This document shows positions 26,888 through 36,469 of a DNA stretch of 64,000 bases, in pieces. The notes beneath the pieces are model-generated. The model searched no databases. It had not been told where the DNA came from and saw only the letters and a list, made by a program, of their open reading frames with translations. This stretch comes from Sphingopyxis sp. LC81 (lineage in GTDB: Bacteria; Pseudomonadota; Alphaproteobacteria; Sphingomonadales; Sphingomonadaceae). Position numbers and translations under genes: made by a program. Numbering within the stretch: the first letter of the stretch is position 1; each line of letters starts with the position of its first letter. The DNA is taken from positions 430,529-494,528 of the forward strand of contig NZ_JNFD01000021.1 in NCBI RefSeq assembly GCF_000756375.1, written 5' to 3'.

Positions 26888-29047
26888 ATGGCGACAAGGC
26901 AGCTTCAAACGCCCATTGCCGCACGCTTGACAAGTATCTGGCGCGGCGCGGGGGACGCGCTCGAAACGCGGCTGGAGGCGGAGCGCGAGCGGATCGGGCT
27001 CTGGCTGCCGGTCACGCTCGGCGCGGGCATCGCGGCGTGGTTCGCGTTACCCGCGACGGCGCACTGGATCGGGTTGCTGCTACTGCTCGCCGCCGGCTTG
27101 TGTGGGGGGCTGCTGATCGGCTGGCAGAGCCGCCTCGGACGGCTTGTTGTCGTGGGGTGCGGCGTGATGGCGGCGGGCGTGCTGCTCATCTGGACGCGCG
27201 CCGTCTGGGTCGCGGCGCCGGTGCTGGCCGTGCCGGTCGTGACCGAATTTTCCGCGATCGTCGAGCGCGCGGAGCCGCTGCCCGCCAAGGGGCAAGTTCG
27301 CATTCTCGCTCTACCGCAAAACCGTGCCGACCTGCCGCCGCGTGTGCGATTGACCTTGCGCAGCGAGCAGGCCGCGACGCTTACCGATGGCGAAACGATC
27401 GGAGTCAGGGCGCGCCTGATGCCGCCACCGACGGCGAGCCTGCCAAGCGGATATGATTTTGCGCAGCGTGCTTGGTTCGATCGGATCGGGGCGGTCGGGA
27501 CGGTGCTTGGCGACGTTTCGCGGGTGCCGGGAGCCGGGGCCACAACGCCGCCGCTGCGGGCGCGGCTCAGCGCGCATATCCATGAGCAGGTCGACGGGTC
27601 GGCGGGAGGCATCGCCGCAGCGCTGGTGACGGGCGATCGCGGGGCGATCAGCGAAGCGGACGAGGAGGCGATGCGCCGCAGCGGATTGGCGCACCTCTTG
27701 TCGATCAGCGGGTTGCATGTGACCGCCGTTGTCGGTTTCGCGATGCTGCTCACGATGCGGCTCCTCGCGCTGAACCGAAGGCTCGCACTGGCGGGCTATG
27801 TCCTGCCGCTCGCCGCGGCCGCGGGCGCGCTCGCTGGCGGCGGCTATACGTTACTCGCCGGGGCCGAGGTGCCGACACTGCGCTCGTTCATCGCCGCGCT
27901 GCTCGTGCTCGTCGCTTTCCTGATGGGCCGCGAGGCGCTGACGCTGCGGCTGGTTGCGGCGGGCGCGCTGATCGTGTTGATCTGGCGCCCCGAGTCGCTT
28001 GCCGGTCCGAGTTTCCAGCTGAGCTTTGCAGCGGTCACCGCGATCATTGCGCTGCATGAAAGTCGTCCGATGCGTGCCTTTCTCGCCCGGCGGGATGAGT
28101 CGGTGGCGATCCGTTTGGGACGCGGCGTGGTGGGATTGCTGATCACCGGATTGGTCGTCGAGATCGCGCTGGCACCGATCGCGCTGTTCCATTTCCACAA
28201 GGCGGGGCTGTACGGTGCGCTCGCCAATGTGGTCGCGATACCGCTGACGACCTTTGTCATCATGCCCGCCGAGGCGCTCGCCTTGTTGTTCGACAGCGTC
28301 GGGCTCGGAGCGCCCTTCTGGTGGATCACCGAACAAGCGCTGCTCGCGCTGATCGGGCTGGCGCACGGCGTCGCCGATGCGCCGGGTGCGGTCGCCATGA
28401 TGCCGAGTTTTCCGGGCTGGGGCTTTGCCCTCGCGATATTCGGCGGACTCTGGTTGCTGCTTTGGAAGACGCCATGGCGCCGCGCGGGTGCGGTGCCGCT
28501 GGCGATCGGCATGGCGGCGCTGCTTGTCCAGCCGCGCCCCGATCTGCTTGTCACCGGCGACGGCCGCCATATCGCGGCCGCGTTGCCCGACGGCAGCTAT
28601 GCGCTGCTCCGCGACAGGGCGGGCGACTATGTGCGCGACAGCATGGCCGAGGCCGCCGGGGTCGATGCCCCGCTCGCCGCCTTGGCCGAACTCGATCATG
28701 TCGAATGCAATCGCGATTTCTGCCGCTGGAGCCAGGGCGAGGGTTCCGCGCGGCGCATCATCCTCGCCTCGCGTGGCCGCGACCGGATCGAGGGACCCGA
28801 GATGGCGGCCGCCTGCGCCGCCGCCGACGTCGTGATCAGCGACCGTTGGCTACCGCACGAATGCGTGGGGCGCTGGATGACGATCGATCGGGACAGCCTG
28901 GCGACAAGCGGCGGACTGGCGCTTTATCTGGGCGAAAAGCCCGAAGCCGTCGCCGCGCTCAAAGCGGGCGACGGACATCCGTGGCGTTTGCCGCAGCAGC
29001 TTAGTGGTAACGACGAAGCAATCCCGACAGGCGACCCTGCACGATGA
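26888..29047 (+). CDS. comEC: ComEC/Rec2-family DNA-uptake channel protein
   Basis: 719 residues. ComEC carries the single strand of transforming DNA across the inner membrane. Parts in order: an N-terminal membrane pair with a DUF4131-like domain (about 30-200), then the Competence domain with [24 protein letters not shown] near residue 275 and about eight further helices. A C-terminal soluble part (about 555-719) lacks the HxHxDH metal motif of the beta-lactamase-like domain. That loss is common in alphaproteobacteria. Divergent from gltX with 59 bases between. Its last 47 bases overlap the end of convergent lexA. Confidence 0.92.
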   Translation: MATRQLQTPIAARLTSIWRGAGDALETRLEAERERIGLWLPVTLGAGIAAWFALPATAHWIGLLLLLAAGLCGGLLIGWQSRLGRLVVVGCGVMAAGVLLIWTRAVWVAAPVLAVPVVTEFSAIVERAEPLPAKGQVRILALPQNRADLPPRVRLTLRSEQAATLTDGETIGVRARLMPPPTASLPSGYDFAQRAWFDRIGAVGTVLGDVSRVPGAGATTPPLRARLSAHIHEQVDGSAGGIAAALVTGDRGAISEADEEAMRRSGLAHLLSISGLHVTAVVGFAMLLTMRLLALNRRLALAGYVLPLAAAAGALAGGGYTLLAGAEVPTLRSFIAALLVLVAFLMGREALTLRLVAAGALIVLIWRPESLAGPSFQLSFAAVTAIIALHESRPMRAFLARRDESVAIRLGRGVVGLLITGLVVEIALAPIALFHFHKAGLYGALANVVAIPLTTFVIMPAEALALLFDSVGLGAPFWWITEQALLALIGLAHGVADAPGAVAMMPSFPGWGFALAIFGGLWLLLWKTPWRRAGAVPLAIGMAALLVQPRPDLLVTGDGRHIAAALPDGSYALLRDRAGDYVRDSMAEAAGVDAPLAALAELDHVECNRDFCRWSQGEGSARRIILASRGRDRIEGPEMAAACAAADVVISDRWLPHECVGRWMTIDRDSLATSGGLALYLGEKPEAVAALKAGDGHPWRLPQQLSGNDEAIPTGDPAR

Positions 29048-29681
29048 CACGTTCGGCGGGGTAGCGCTGCGGTTCGTAGGCAGCATTCGCCGGGTCGAGG
29101 CGGATCATCTGCCCTTCGCGGCGGAAATATTTGAGCGTCGCGTCCTGCCCGTCGACCAGCGCGACGACGATATCGCCCTCGCGCGCGGTGCTGGCTTTCT
29201 GGATCAGCGCATAATCGCCGTCGAAAATGCCCGCTTCGACCATCGAGTCGCCCGACACTTCGAGCGCATAATGTTCGCCCGAGCCGAGCAGCGCAGCGGG
29301 GACGGCGAGATTGTTGTGATCCTCGAACGCCTCGATCGGGACGCCTGCTGCGATCTTGCCGTGCAGTGGAACTTCGATGATGTCGTTGGCCGCGATCGGC
29401 TTGAGTGCCGGGGGCGCCTTGCGGAGCGGGACGACATTTTCACGTGCCGGCGCGGCGGCTTTCGCAGCCTCGGGTACCTTGAGCACCTCCAGCGCGCGTG
29501 CGCGGTTGGGCAGGCGGCGGAGAAAACCCCTTTCTTCCAAGGCGCTTATCAGGCGATGTATGCCCGATTTCGACTTCAGGCCCAGCGCCTCCTTCATCTC
29601 CTCGAACGATGGCGAAATGCCGCTCGTGTCGAGACGTTCCTGGATGAAGTGGAGCAGCTCATGCTGCTTTGCGGTCAACAT
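29001..29681 (-). CDS. lexA: SOS repressor LexA
   Basis: 226 residues. The N-terminal winged helix-turn-helix (1-65, [21 protein letters not shown]) binds operators. The linker and C-terminal peptidase domain carry the Ala112-Gly113 cleavage site (KIAAGVP), Ser146 (SGDSMVE) and Lys184 (TLKYFRR) for RecA-stimulated self-cleavage. GGAGAACGAC precedes the ATG at 29681; the longer frame from 29750 would run over the operator. A consensus LexA box at 29719-29733 implies autoregulation. Placed behind the trp-moco gene run. Its 3' end overlaps comEC by 47 bases on the opposite strand. Confidence 0.97.
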   Translation of the reverse strand: MLTAKQHELLHFIQERLDTSGISPSFEEMKEALGLKSKSGIHRLISALEERGFLRRLPNRARALEVLKVPEAAKAAAPARENVVPLRKAPPALKPIAANDIIEVPLHGKIAAGVPIEAFEDHNNLAVPAALLGSGEHYALEVSGDSMVEAGIFDGDYALIQKASTAREGDIVVALVDGQDATLKYFRREGQMIRLDPANAAYEPQRYPAERVIVQGRLSGLLRRYH

Positions 29682-29718
29682 CGGTCGTTCTCCATGATGC
29701 CAGTTCCGGACATAGGGA

Positions 29719-29733
29719 GAACGATAGTGGAAC
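29719..29733 (-). promoter_or_regulatory. LexA box (GTTC-N7-GTTC) of lexA
   Basis: On the plus strand this reads GAAC-GATAGTG-GAAC, the direct-repeat SOS box known for alphaproteobacterial LexA. It lies 37 bases upstream of the lexA start. A third GAAC half-site follows at 29740. Consistent with autorepression. Confidence 0.85.
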
Positions 29734-29746
29734 AAAGCGGAACTTG

Positions 29747-30937
29747 TCAAGCGATGACGATATAGTCCGCCATGTCGCCCGCCGCGCGGGCTGGCGCGCC
29801 AATGTCGCGGATCAACAAGGCATTGGCCGATGCGAGCGGCAGCGTGAGCCCGCTTTCCTGCCCGAAGCGCGGAGTCAGCTGTCCCCCATCGAGTCGCGCG
29901 CGGAGATAATCGCGGCGCGCGCCTCCTTCGGCCAGCGCCGCGGCGAGCGGCGCCCGGTGCACCGCGGGAAAAGGATCGCGCGCGCCGGCGAGGTGGCGGA
30001 CGAGTGGGAGCAGGAACAATGTCGCGGTGACATAGGCCGACGACGGATTGCCGGGCAGGCCGAGCAGGACCGCATCGCCGATCGTCCCGGCAATCAGCGG
30101 CTTGCCCGGGCGCATCGCGATTTTCCAGAAATCGAGCTGGCCACCGGCGTCTTCAAGCGCGCCGCGTACATGATCGTGATCGCCAACCGAGGCGCCCCCC
30201 ACGGTCACCACGACGTCGTGACGTCGCGCCAATTCCTTGAGAATCTTCGCAAGTGTCGCGCGATCGTCACGGATATGGTGCGGGAGAACGAGACCCTCGA
30301 CCTCGCCGGCGAGCATCGCGGCGAGCATCGCGCCGTTGCTGTCGGGGATCTGGCCGGGGGCGAGCGGGAGCCCCGGCTGGACGAGCTCGTCGCCGGTGGT
30401 GAGGATCGCGACGCGCGGACGGCGGCCGACGGCAAGCTGGCCCGCACCGCTCATCGCCGCCGCCGCGATGGCTCCGGGCGTCAGGCGTGTGCCCGCCAGC
30501 AGCAGGCAATCGCCCGCGGCGAAATCGATAGCGCGCGCGCGGATATGGCGACCACGCGATCCGGGACCATCGCCCGTCAGGATCAGTTGCTCGCCGTCGC
30601 GTGCGACGTCCTCCTGGACGATCACCGTGTCGGCGCCGGCAGGAATCATCGCGCCGGTGAAAATCCGCATCGCCTCGCCGGATTCCACGATGCGGTCGGG
30701 TGCGGCCCCGGCGGCGGCTTCGCCGATGACCGACCATGGCCCGGGCAGGTCGTCGAAACGGATTGCATAACCGTCCATCGCCGACAGCGGGGCGGCGGGC
30801 TGGTCGCGCAAAGCGATGACATCGCTTGAAAGATAACGGCCAAGCGATTCGGAAAAGGCGATATTTTCGCTGGCGAGTGGCGCGCGCAGCGCGAGCAACC
30901 GGGCCTGCGCTTCCTCGAGGGGAAGCAGCGCACTCAT
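29747..30937 (-). CDS. moeA: Molybdopterin molybdenumtransferase MoeA
   Basis: 396 residues. It inserts molybdate into adenylated molybdopterin. Marks are the N-terminal [44 protein letters not shown] and [13 protein letters not shown], then [12 protein letters not shown], covering domains I-IV. The start overlaps the moaC stop by 4 bases (ATGA); an open frame further upstream lies inside moaC and is ignored. It is the last structural gene of the trp/moco run before lexA. Together with moaC here, moaDE at 8.2 kb and moaB at 52 kb, most late moco steps are covered. Confidence 0.95.
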   Translation of the reverse strand: MSALLPLEEAQARLLALRAPLASENIAFSESLGRYLSSDVIALRDQPAAPLSAMDGYAIRFDDLPGPWSVIGEAAAGAAPDRIVESGEAMRIFTGAMIPAGADTVIVQEDVARDGEQLILTGDGPGSRGRHIRARAIDFAAGDCLLLAGTRLTPGAIAAAAMSGAGQLAVGRRPRVAILTTGDELVQPGLPLAPGQIPDSNGAMLAAMLAGEVEGLVLPHHIRDDRATLAKILKELARRHDVVVTVGGASVGDHDHVRGALEDAGGQLDFWKIAMRPGKPLIAGTIGDAVLLGLPGNPSSAYVTATLFLLPLVRHLAGARDPFPAVHRAPLAAALAEGGARRDYLRARLDGGQLTPRFGQESGLTLPLASANALLIRDIGAPARAAGDMADYIVIA

Positions 30938-31404
30938 TCGGCGCGCCAGTCGCCCGAGCGTCCGCCGCTCTTTTCGAGCAGGCGGATGTCGCCGACTATC
31001 ATCGCGCGGTCGAGCGCCTTCGCCATGTCGTAGAGCGTGAGCAGCGCGACCGAGGCCGCGGTGAGCGCTTCCATCTCGACCCCGGTTGGGCCGGTCGTCT
31101 GTGCGGTCGCGGTGACCGATATCCCGCTGTCTTCCCACGCAAAATCGACACCAACCTTGGACAGCGCGAGCGTATGGCAGAGCGGGATAAGGTCGGCGGT
31201 GCGCTTGGCGGCCATGATCCCGGCGATGCGTGCGGTCGATAGCACGTCGCCCTTCGGCGCATTGCCGCTGCGGATCGCTTCGAGCGCCGACGGCGACATG
31301 ATGATGCGGCCACCGGCGATCGCGCGGCGCTGCGTCGCGGGTTTGGCGCCGACATCGACCATCGACGCAGCCCCGCTTTCGTCGAGGTGCGTCGGCCGCG
31401 TCAC
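30934..31404 (-). CDS. moaC: Cyclic pyranopterin monophosphate synthase MoaC
   Basis: 156 residues, usual length. MoaC rearranges 3',8-cyclo-GTP (from MoaA) to cyclic pyranopterin monophosphate. Family motifs: [51 protein letters not shown] and [21 protein letters not shown]. The start overlaps the trpC stop by 4 bases and the end overlaps moeA by 4 bases, so tryptophan and moco genes are translated as one unit. moaA is not in the window. Confidence 0.96.
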   Translation of the reverse strand: MTRPTHLDESGAASMVDVGAKPATQRRAIAGGRIIMSPSALEAIRSGNAPKGDVLSTARIAGIMAAKRTADLIPLCHTLALSKVGVDFAWEDSGISVTATAQTTGPTGVEMEALTAASVALLTLYDMAKALDRAMIVGDIRLLEKSGGRSGDWRAE

Positions 31405-32195
31405 GCCGCGGCGCCCGTCAGCAGCTTGCGCGTTGCCGCCGCGACGTCGGGCTGGCGCATCAGGCTTTCGCCGACAAGGAACGCGCGGACACCGCTTTCG
31501 GCCAATCTTTCACAGTCGGCATGGCTCGCGATGCCGCTTTCGCCGACGAGCAGGGTGCCCGGGGGGACCAGCTTTGCAAGGCGTTCGGTGACGGCGAGGT
31601 CGGTTTCGAAGGTGCGCAGGTCGCGATTATTCACGCCGATCAGGCGCGACTTGAGTTTGGTGAGCGCCCGGTCGAGTTCGACCTCATCATGCACCTCAAC
31701 GAGCACGTCCATGCCGCGTTCGATCGCCGCGGCTTCGATCTCGCGCATCACGCCGTCTTCGAGCGCGGCGACGATGATCAGGATTGCGTCGGCGCCGATC
31801 GCGCGCGCTTCGGCGACCTGCCATGGGTCGACCATGAAGTCTTTGCGGAGCGCGGGGAGGGGGCAGGCGGCGCGGGCAGCGATCAGATAATCCTCATGTC
31901 CCTGAAAATAGGGCGCGTCGGTCAGGACAGACAGGCACGCGGCGCCGCCGGCGGCATAGGCGCGGGCGTGACTGGCGGGATCAAAATCCTGTCTTATCAG
32001 CCCCTTGGATGGCGAAGCCTTCTTCACTTCGGCGATCAGGCCGAAATCGCCTGCGTCGATCTTTGCCTGCAAGGCGGCGGCGAAGCCGCGCGCCGGACCT
32101 GCGTCGATCGCATCGAGGTCCGCCAAGGAGCGCGCGGCGCGGCGCTCGGCGACTTCGTCGGCCTTGGTGGCTAGGATTTGCGTGAGCTTGTTCAT
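31401..32195 (-). CDS. trpC: Indole-3-glycerol phosphate synthase
   Basis: 264 residues, monofunctional TIM barrel (no fused trpF). It closes the indole ring from carboxyphenylaminodeoxyribulose phosphate. The active-site lysine lies in [13 protein letters not shown], and the later [14 protein letters not shown] and LVGESGI strands bind substrate phosphate. ATGA overlaps join it to trpD upstream and moaC downstream. The trpF, trpB and trpA genes are elsewhere. Confidence 0.96.
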   Translation of the reverse strand: MNKLTQILATKADEVAERRAARSLADLDAIDAGPARGFAAALQAKIDAGDFGLIAEVKKASPSKGLIRQDFDPASHARAYAAGGAACLSVLTDAPYFQGHEDYLIAARAACPLPALRKDFMVDPWQVAEARAIGADAILIIVAALEDGVMREIEAAAIERGMDVLVEVHDEVELDRALTKLKSRLIGVNNRDLRTFETDLAVTERLAKLVPPGTLLVGESGIASHADCERLAESGVRAFLVGESLMRQPDVAAATRKLLTGAAA

Positions 32196-33190
32196 TTATA
32201 GGCGATCCAGCAATTGAGCAGCGCGTTGGCAAGACCTTTGTCGATCGCCTCGGCGGCTTCCTCGACGCCTTCGAGTGGCGTTTCGGCAGCGCCCGCGACG
32301 ATGAGCGCTTCGGCGGCGTTATAAAGCACCGCGTCGCGATAGGCGCCCGGCTCGCCTTCGAGCAGGCGGCGCAGCGCCTTGGCATTATATTCGGCGTCGC
32401 CACCGCGGATTTCGGCGAGCGAACGCGTCGGAAGCCCCGCATCGGCGGCGGTGCTGCGCTGCATGCGCACGCCCTCGGGCAGGACCACCGCGACCTCGTT
32501 GCCGCCCGCAAGCGACAGTTCGTCGAGCCCCTCGTCGCCCGAAATGACACGCGAATGCTCGGTGCCGAGCCGGTGCAGCGCCTCGGCATAGACGGGAACA
32601 TAGGCGGGGCGTGCGATGCCGACGAGCTGGCGCGTCACGCGCGCGGGATTGGCGAGCGGCCCCATCAGGTTGAAGATCGTCCGGCGTCCGATCGCCCTGC
32701 GGATCGGCATGATGCGCTTCATCGCCGGATGGCGCGTCCCGGCGAAGAGGAAGCAGATGCCGAGGTCGGCGAGCTGTTCCTCGGCCTGCCGGTCGGCGCG
32801 GTCCATGTCGAGACCGAGCGCCTCCAGCGTGTCGGCCGCTCCCGATTTCGAAGAAGCTGCCCGATTTCCGTGTTTTGCGACCGGAACCTCGCACGCCGCG
32901 ACGACGATCGACACGGCGGTCGAGACGTTGAGTGTATGATGGCCGTCGCCGCCGGTGCCGCAGACGTCGATCGCGCCGGTGGGGGCTTCGATCGGGATCA
33001 GCCGGTCGCGCATTGCCTGCGCCGCGGCGGCGATTTCGACCATCGTTTCGCCGCGTTCGGAGAGCGCGGTCAGGAATTCGGCGATATTGTCGTCGCTCGC
33101 GCCGCCGTCGAGCATCGTCGCGAAGGCATCGGCCGCCTCGTCATGTTCGAGCAGTCCGGCAGGATCGGGAAACGGACCGAAACGGCTCAT
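32192..33190 (-). CDS. trpD: Anthranilate phosphoribosyltransferase
   Basis: 332 residues. It transfers phosphoribose from PRPP to anthranilate. The PRPP/Mg motif [20 protein letters not shown] and [20 protein letters not shown] are intact, as is the late motif [10 protein letters not shown] with Asp-Glu for metal binding. Starts in the trpG stop and ends in the trpC start, each by a 4-base overlap. Separate from trpG, unlike the E. coli fusion. Confidence 0.96.
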   Translation of the reverse strand: MSRFGPFPDPAGLLEHDEAADAFATMLDGGASDDNIAEFLTALSERGETMVEIAAAAQAMRDRLIPIEAPTGAIDVCGTGGDGHHTLNVSTAVSIVVAACEVPVAKHGNRAASSKSGAADTLEALGLDMDRADRQAEEQLADLGICFLFAGTRHPAMKRIMPIRRAIGRRTIFNLMGPLANPARVTRQLVGIARPAYVPVYAEALHRLGTEHSRVISGDEGLDELSLAGGNEVAVVLPEGVRMQRSTAADAGLPTRSLAEIRGGDAEYNAKALRRLLEGEPGAYRDAVLYNAAEALIVAGAAETPLEGVEEAAEAIDKGLANALLNCWIAYK

Positions 33191-33777
33191 GCGGCTTTCC
33201 GTTCGCCGACCGGCAACCCCGCGATTTTCAGGAAATTGGCGAGCATTGCATGGCCATGTTCGGTCGCGATGCTTTCGGGGTGGAACTGGACGCCGTGGAT
33301 CGGCAACTCGACGTGGCGGAAACCCATGACCGCGCCGTCGTCGCTCGTCGCGTTGATCGCGAGGCTCGCGGGAATGTCGACGACCTCAAGGCTGTGATAG
33401 CGCGTCGCCTGAAACGGTGAGGGCAGGCCGGCGTAGAGCCCGCTGTTGTCGTGGCAGACGGGCGACGTCTTGCCGTGCATCAGGTGGCCGCGCTGGACGG
33501 TGCCGCCGAAATGCTGGCCGATCGCCTGATGACCGAGGCATACGCCGAGCAGCGGGCGACGCGCTTCGGCACAGGCAGCGACGAGGTCGAGGCTGATTCC
33601 CGCTTCGTTCGGCGTGCAGGGGCCGGGCGAAATCAGGATCGCGTCGGCGCCGGTTGCGAGCGCGTCGCTTGCGGTCAGCGCATCGTTGCGCTCGACGCGC
33701 ACGTCGACCCCCAGCTCGATCAGATAATGAACGAGGTTGAAGGTGAAGCTGTCATAATTGTCGATGACGAGGATCAT
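33187..33777 (-). CDS. trpG: Anthranilate synthase component II (glutamine amidotransferase)
   Basis: 196 residues. It supplies ammonia from glutamine to TrpE. The class I amidotransferase triad is visible: Cys in [13 protein letters not shown], and His/Glu in [13 protein letters not shown]. The N-terminus [18 protein letters not shown] is typical. In some bacteria the same subunit also serves p-aminobenzoate synthase. An alpha/beta hydrolase gene separates it from trpE, an unusual insertion. Overlaps trpD by 4 bases. Confidence 0.96.
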   Translation of the reverse strand: MILVIDNYDSFTFNLVHYLIELGVDVRVERNDALTASDALATGADAILISPGPCTPNEAGISLDLVAACAEARRPLLGVCLGHQAIGQHFGGTVQRGHLMHGKTSPVCHDNSGLYAGLPSPFQATRYHSLEVVDIPASLAINATSDDGAVMGFRHVELPIHGVQFHPESIATEHGHAMLANFLKIAGLPVGERKAA

Positions 33778-33849
33778 GGAGGGCGCACTAACGATTTTGC
33801 GGGGGTTGGGGAAGGGATAGAAGCTTTTCGGGGCGCAACTCTTCCTTCG

Positions 33850-34914
33850 TTACTCCGCCATCAGTTTCGCCAGATCATCCTTCCAGAATTTCGCCCAGGT
33901 GTGGGTGCTATGGCCCTTGGTTTCGGGGCTCGCCGCGATCAGGATGAACTTCGTCGTCTTCAGCCGTGCGGTCGCCTTTTCGGTGATGCCATAGGCGGGC
34001 GGGTTGATGAAATCGTCGGCCGAATTGATCCAGAGCACCGGCACCCTGATCTTTTCGAGGTTCGGCCAGGGATTGTAGGTTCGCGAACTGTCGAGCTGAT
34101 AGATGGTGTCGTTCGCGTCGTTGCGGCCATAGGTGCGGGCGAAGGCCTCATCCTTGTATTTCTCGGCCGCTTCGCGCGTCGGATATTGCGCTTGCAGCGC
34201 GTAGGGATTGGCGCCCGCGATCATGCCGAGCGAGGCCGCGGTGCGCAGGCCCGCTGCGGGCGGATCGGTATAATTGCCGTCCTTCCACAGCGGATCGGCC
34301 TTGATCGCGTCAATCGACAGCGTGCGCCACATGCGGTTCTGCCCGGCGATTTCGACGGGCAGGCACGCAAAGGGCGCGAGCTTTTCGGCGAAATCGGGCC
34401 AGGTTTCGCCCCAGACAAACGCGTGCATACAGCCCATCGAGGTGCCGAGGATGAGCTTCAGCTTTTTCACGCCAAGCTTTTCGGTGAGCATCCGGTGCTG
34501 GGCGCTGACCATGTCGTCATAGTCGTAGCGCGGGAATTTCATCCGCATCCCGTCGCTGGGCTTCGACGAGCCGCCGTGACCGATATTGTCGGGCAGGATG
34601 ACGTAATATTTCGTCGTATCGAGGAGCTGGCCGGGGCCGAAAAGCTCGTTCGCGAACTGTGGCTGGAAGAATTGCTTTCCGGTGCCGCCGGTGCCGTGAA
34701 GGATCATCACGGCGTTGGTGACATTGCCCTTCGCATCGCGCTGCGGCGTGCCGAGCGTCGTATAGTGAATCTTGAGCTCGGGCAGCTTTTCGCCGTTGGC
34801 GAAAGCGAAGTCCTTGAGGATCGCATCGCCTTCGACTGCACCCTCGACGGTCTGGGCGTGAGCGGGGATAGCGCTGGCGAGCAGCAGGGCGAGCGGGGCG
34901 AGGAATTTATGCAT
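33850..34914 (-). CDS. Exported alpha/beta hydrolase, homoserine O-acetyltransferase (MetX)-like
   Basis: 354 residues with a signal peptide (MHKFLAPLALLLASAIPAHAQ), so periplasmic or secreted. It has the alpha/beta fold with the nucleophile elbow GTSMGCMHAFVWGE, the oxyanion region HGTGGTGKQFF, Asp in WINSADDFINPP and catalytic His near the C-terminus (KGHSTHTW). MetX proteins use this scaffold for homoserine acetylation, but a signal peptide rules out that role, so it is more likely an esterase or acyl hydrolase. It lies on the same strand between trpE and trpG with gaps of 35 and 72 bases, and could be co-transcribed with them. Confidence 0.83.
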   Translation of the reverse strand: MHKFLAPLALLLASAIPAHAQTVEGAVEGDAILKDFAFANGEKLPELKIHYTTLGTPQRDAKGNVTNAVMILHGTGGTGKQFFQPQFANELFGPGQLLDTTKYYVILPDNIGHGGSSKPSDGMRMKFPRYDYDDMVSAQHRMLTEKLGVKKLKLILGTSMGCMHAFVWGETWPDFAEKLAPFACLPVEIAGQNRMWRTLSIDAIKADPLWKDGNYTDPPAAGLRTAASLGMIAGANPYALQAQYPTREAAEKYKDEAFARTYGRNDANDTIYQLDSSRTYNPWPNLEKIRVPVLWINSADDFINPPAYGITEKATARLKTTKFILIAASPETKGHSTHTWAKFWKDDLAKLMAE

Positions 34915-34949
34915 GGCCGGACGCTAGCGTCCGCTCGGCACCCGTCAAG

Positions 34950-36467
34950 CTATTGCCCGTACCCCGGAGTTCCGGCGAGCTTCACCGCCTCGCGCGCCGC
35001 CGCGAAGAGCGCACCCGCCTTGGCCTCGCACTCGCGCTGTTCATAGGCGGGATCGCTGTCGGCAACGATGCCCGCGCCGGCCTGGACGTGCATTTCGCCG
35101 TCCTTCACGATCGCGGTGCGCAGCACGATGCAGCTGTCCATATTGCCGTCGGGCGCGAAATAGCCGACGCCCCCCGCATAAGGCCCGCGCGCATCGGCTT
35201 CGAGTTCGGCGATAATCTGGCACGCGCGCACCTTGGGCGCGCCGCTGACGGTGCCCGCGGGGAAGCCCGCGAAGAGCGCGTCGATCGCGTCCTTGTCCGG
35301 CGCGATGCGGCCGATGACGTTCGAGACGATGTGCATGACATGGCTGTAGAATTCGACGGTGTAGCTGTCGGTGACGGCGACCGATCCGCCGATCGCGGCG
35401 CGGCCGACATCGTTGCGGCCGAGGTCGAGTAGCATCAGATGCTCGGCGCGCTCCTTGGGATCGGCGAGCAGGCTTTCGCGGTTCTCGGCGTCCTCGGCGC
35501 TCGTACGACCACGCGGGCGGGTGCCGGCGATCGGGCGGATGGTGATTTCGCCATCGCGGACGCGGACGAGGATTTCGGGCGACGAGCCGATCAGCGCGAA
35601 GCCCGGCAGGTCGAGGAAATAGAGGAAGGGCGACGGATTGATGCGGCGGAGCGCGCGATAGAGGTCGAACGGCGGCAGGTCGAACGGCGTCGAGAAACGC
35701 TGCGACAGCACGACCTGAAAAATGTCGCCGGCGGCGATATAGTCTTTCGCGGTCGCGACCATCCGGGCGAAATGCGCGGGCGTGGTCGCGGGATTGGCGG
35801 CAATATCCGTGGGGAGCGCGTCGGTTGACGCGCGGTCGGTGTGCGCACTGACGCTCGACAGCCGCGCGGCGATGGTGTCGAGCCTTTCCTGTGCCGCTTC
35901 GATCATCCGGTCGATGGCGCCCTCCGGATCGGGCCAGATCGGCGCGATCAGGAAGAGTTCGTCGGCGAGGCGATCGAAGACCAGGATGACCGTCGGGCGC
36001 ACGAACACCATGTCGGGCAGGCCGAGGCCCGCCCCCGGCGCGCGCGGGATGCGCTCGACGAGACCGATCGTTTCATAGGCGAAGAAGCCGACAAGCGTCG
36101 CGAGCGCCTTGGGCAGGCCTTCGGGCACGTCGAAGCGGCATTCGGCGACGAGGTCGCGCAGCGCCTGAAGCGCGGGGGTGTCCAGCGGCTGGAACGCATC
36201 ACGGTCGCGGCGCCAGTCGCGGTTGATCCGCGCGGCGTCGCCCGTCACCTCGAACATCAGGTCGGGGTCGAGACCGAGCAGGCTGTAGCGCCCGCGCGTC
36301 TCACCGCTTTCGACCGATTCGAGCACCCAGTCGCCGCGCCCCGGCTCGATCAGCTTGAGCGCCGCCGAAACGGGCGTTTCGATGTCGGCGATCAGCCGCT
36401 GCCAGACGACTGCACCACGCCCGCCAGCGAGCGCTTCGAGCGCGGCGGCTCTTCCCTCGAGACTCAC
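34950..36467 (-). CDS. trpE: Anthranilate synthase component I
   Basis: 505 residues. It converts chorismate with ammonia (from TrpG) to anthranilate. The N-terminal regulatory domain has the LLESxxxGR-like tryptophan-site remnant (VLESVESGETRGRYSLLG). The C-terminal chorismate domain carries GDIFQVVLSQRF, IRPIAGTRPRG and the motif FPAGTVSGAPKVRA. The start appears to be GTG right after the ppiD stop, with only a weak ribosome site, so translation may couple to ppiD. No leader peptide or attenuator is visible. Confidence 0.95.
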   Translation of the reverse strand: MSLEGRAAALEALAGGRGAVVWQRLIADIETPVSAALKLIEPGRGDWVLESVESGETRGRYSLLGLDPDLMFEVTGDAARINRDWRRDRDAFQPLDTPALQALRDLVAECRFDVPEGLPKALATLVGFFAYETIGLVERIPRAPGAGLGLPDMVFVRPTVILVFDRLADELFLIAPIWPDPEGAIDRMIEAAQERLDTIAARLSSVSAHTDRASTDALPTDIAANPATTPAHFARMVATAKDYIAAGDIFQVVLSQRFSTPFDLPPFDLYRALRRINPSPFLYFLDLPGFALIGSSPEILVRVRDGEITIRPIAGTRPRGRTSAEDAENRESLLADPKERAEHLMLLDLGRNDVGRAAIGGSVAVTDSYTVEFYSHVMHIVSNVIGRIAPDKDAIDALFAGFPAGTVSGAPKVRACQIIAELEADARGPYAGGVGYFAPDGNMDSCIVLRTAIVKDGEMHVQAGAGIVADSDPAYEQRECEAKAGALFAAAREAVKLAGTPGYGQ

Positions 36468-36469
36468 CC

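Noticed and set aside
34914..36467. Tryptophan attenuator before trpE
   Set aside because: ppiD ends 2 bases before trpE and no leader peptide with tandem Trp codons or alternative hairpins could be found.
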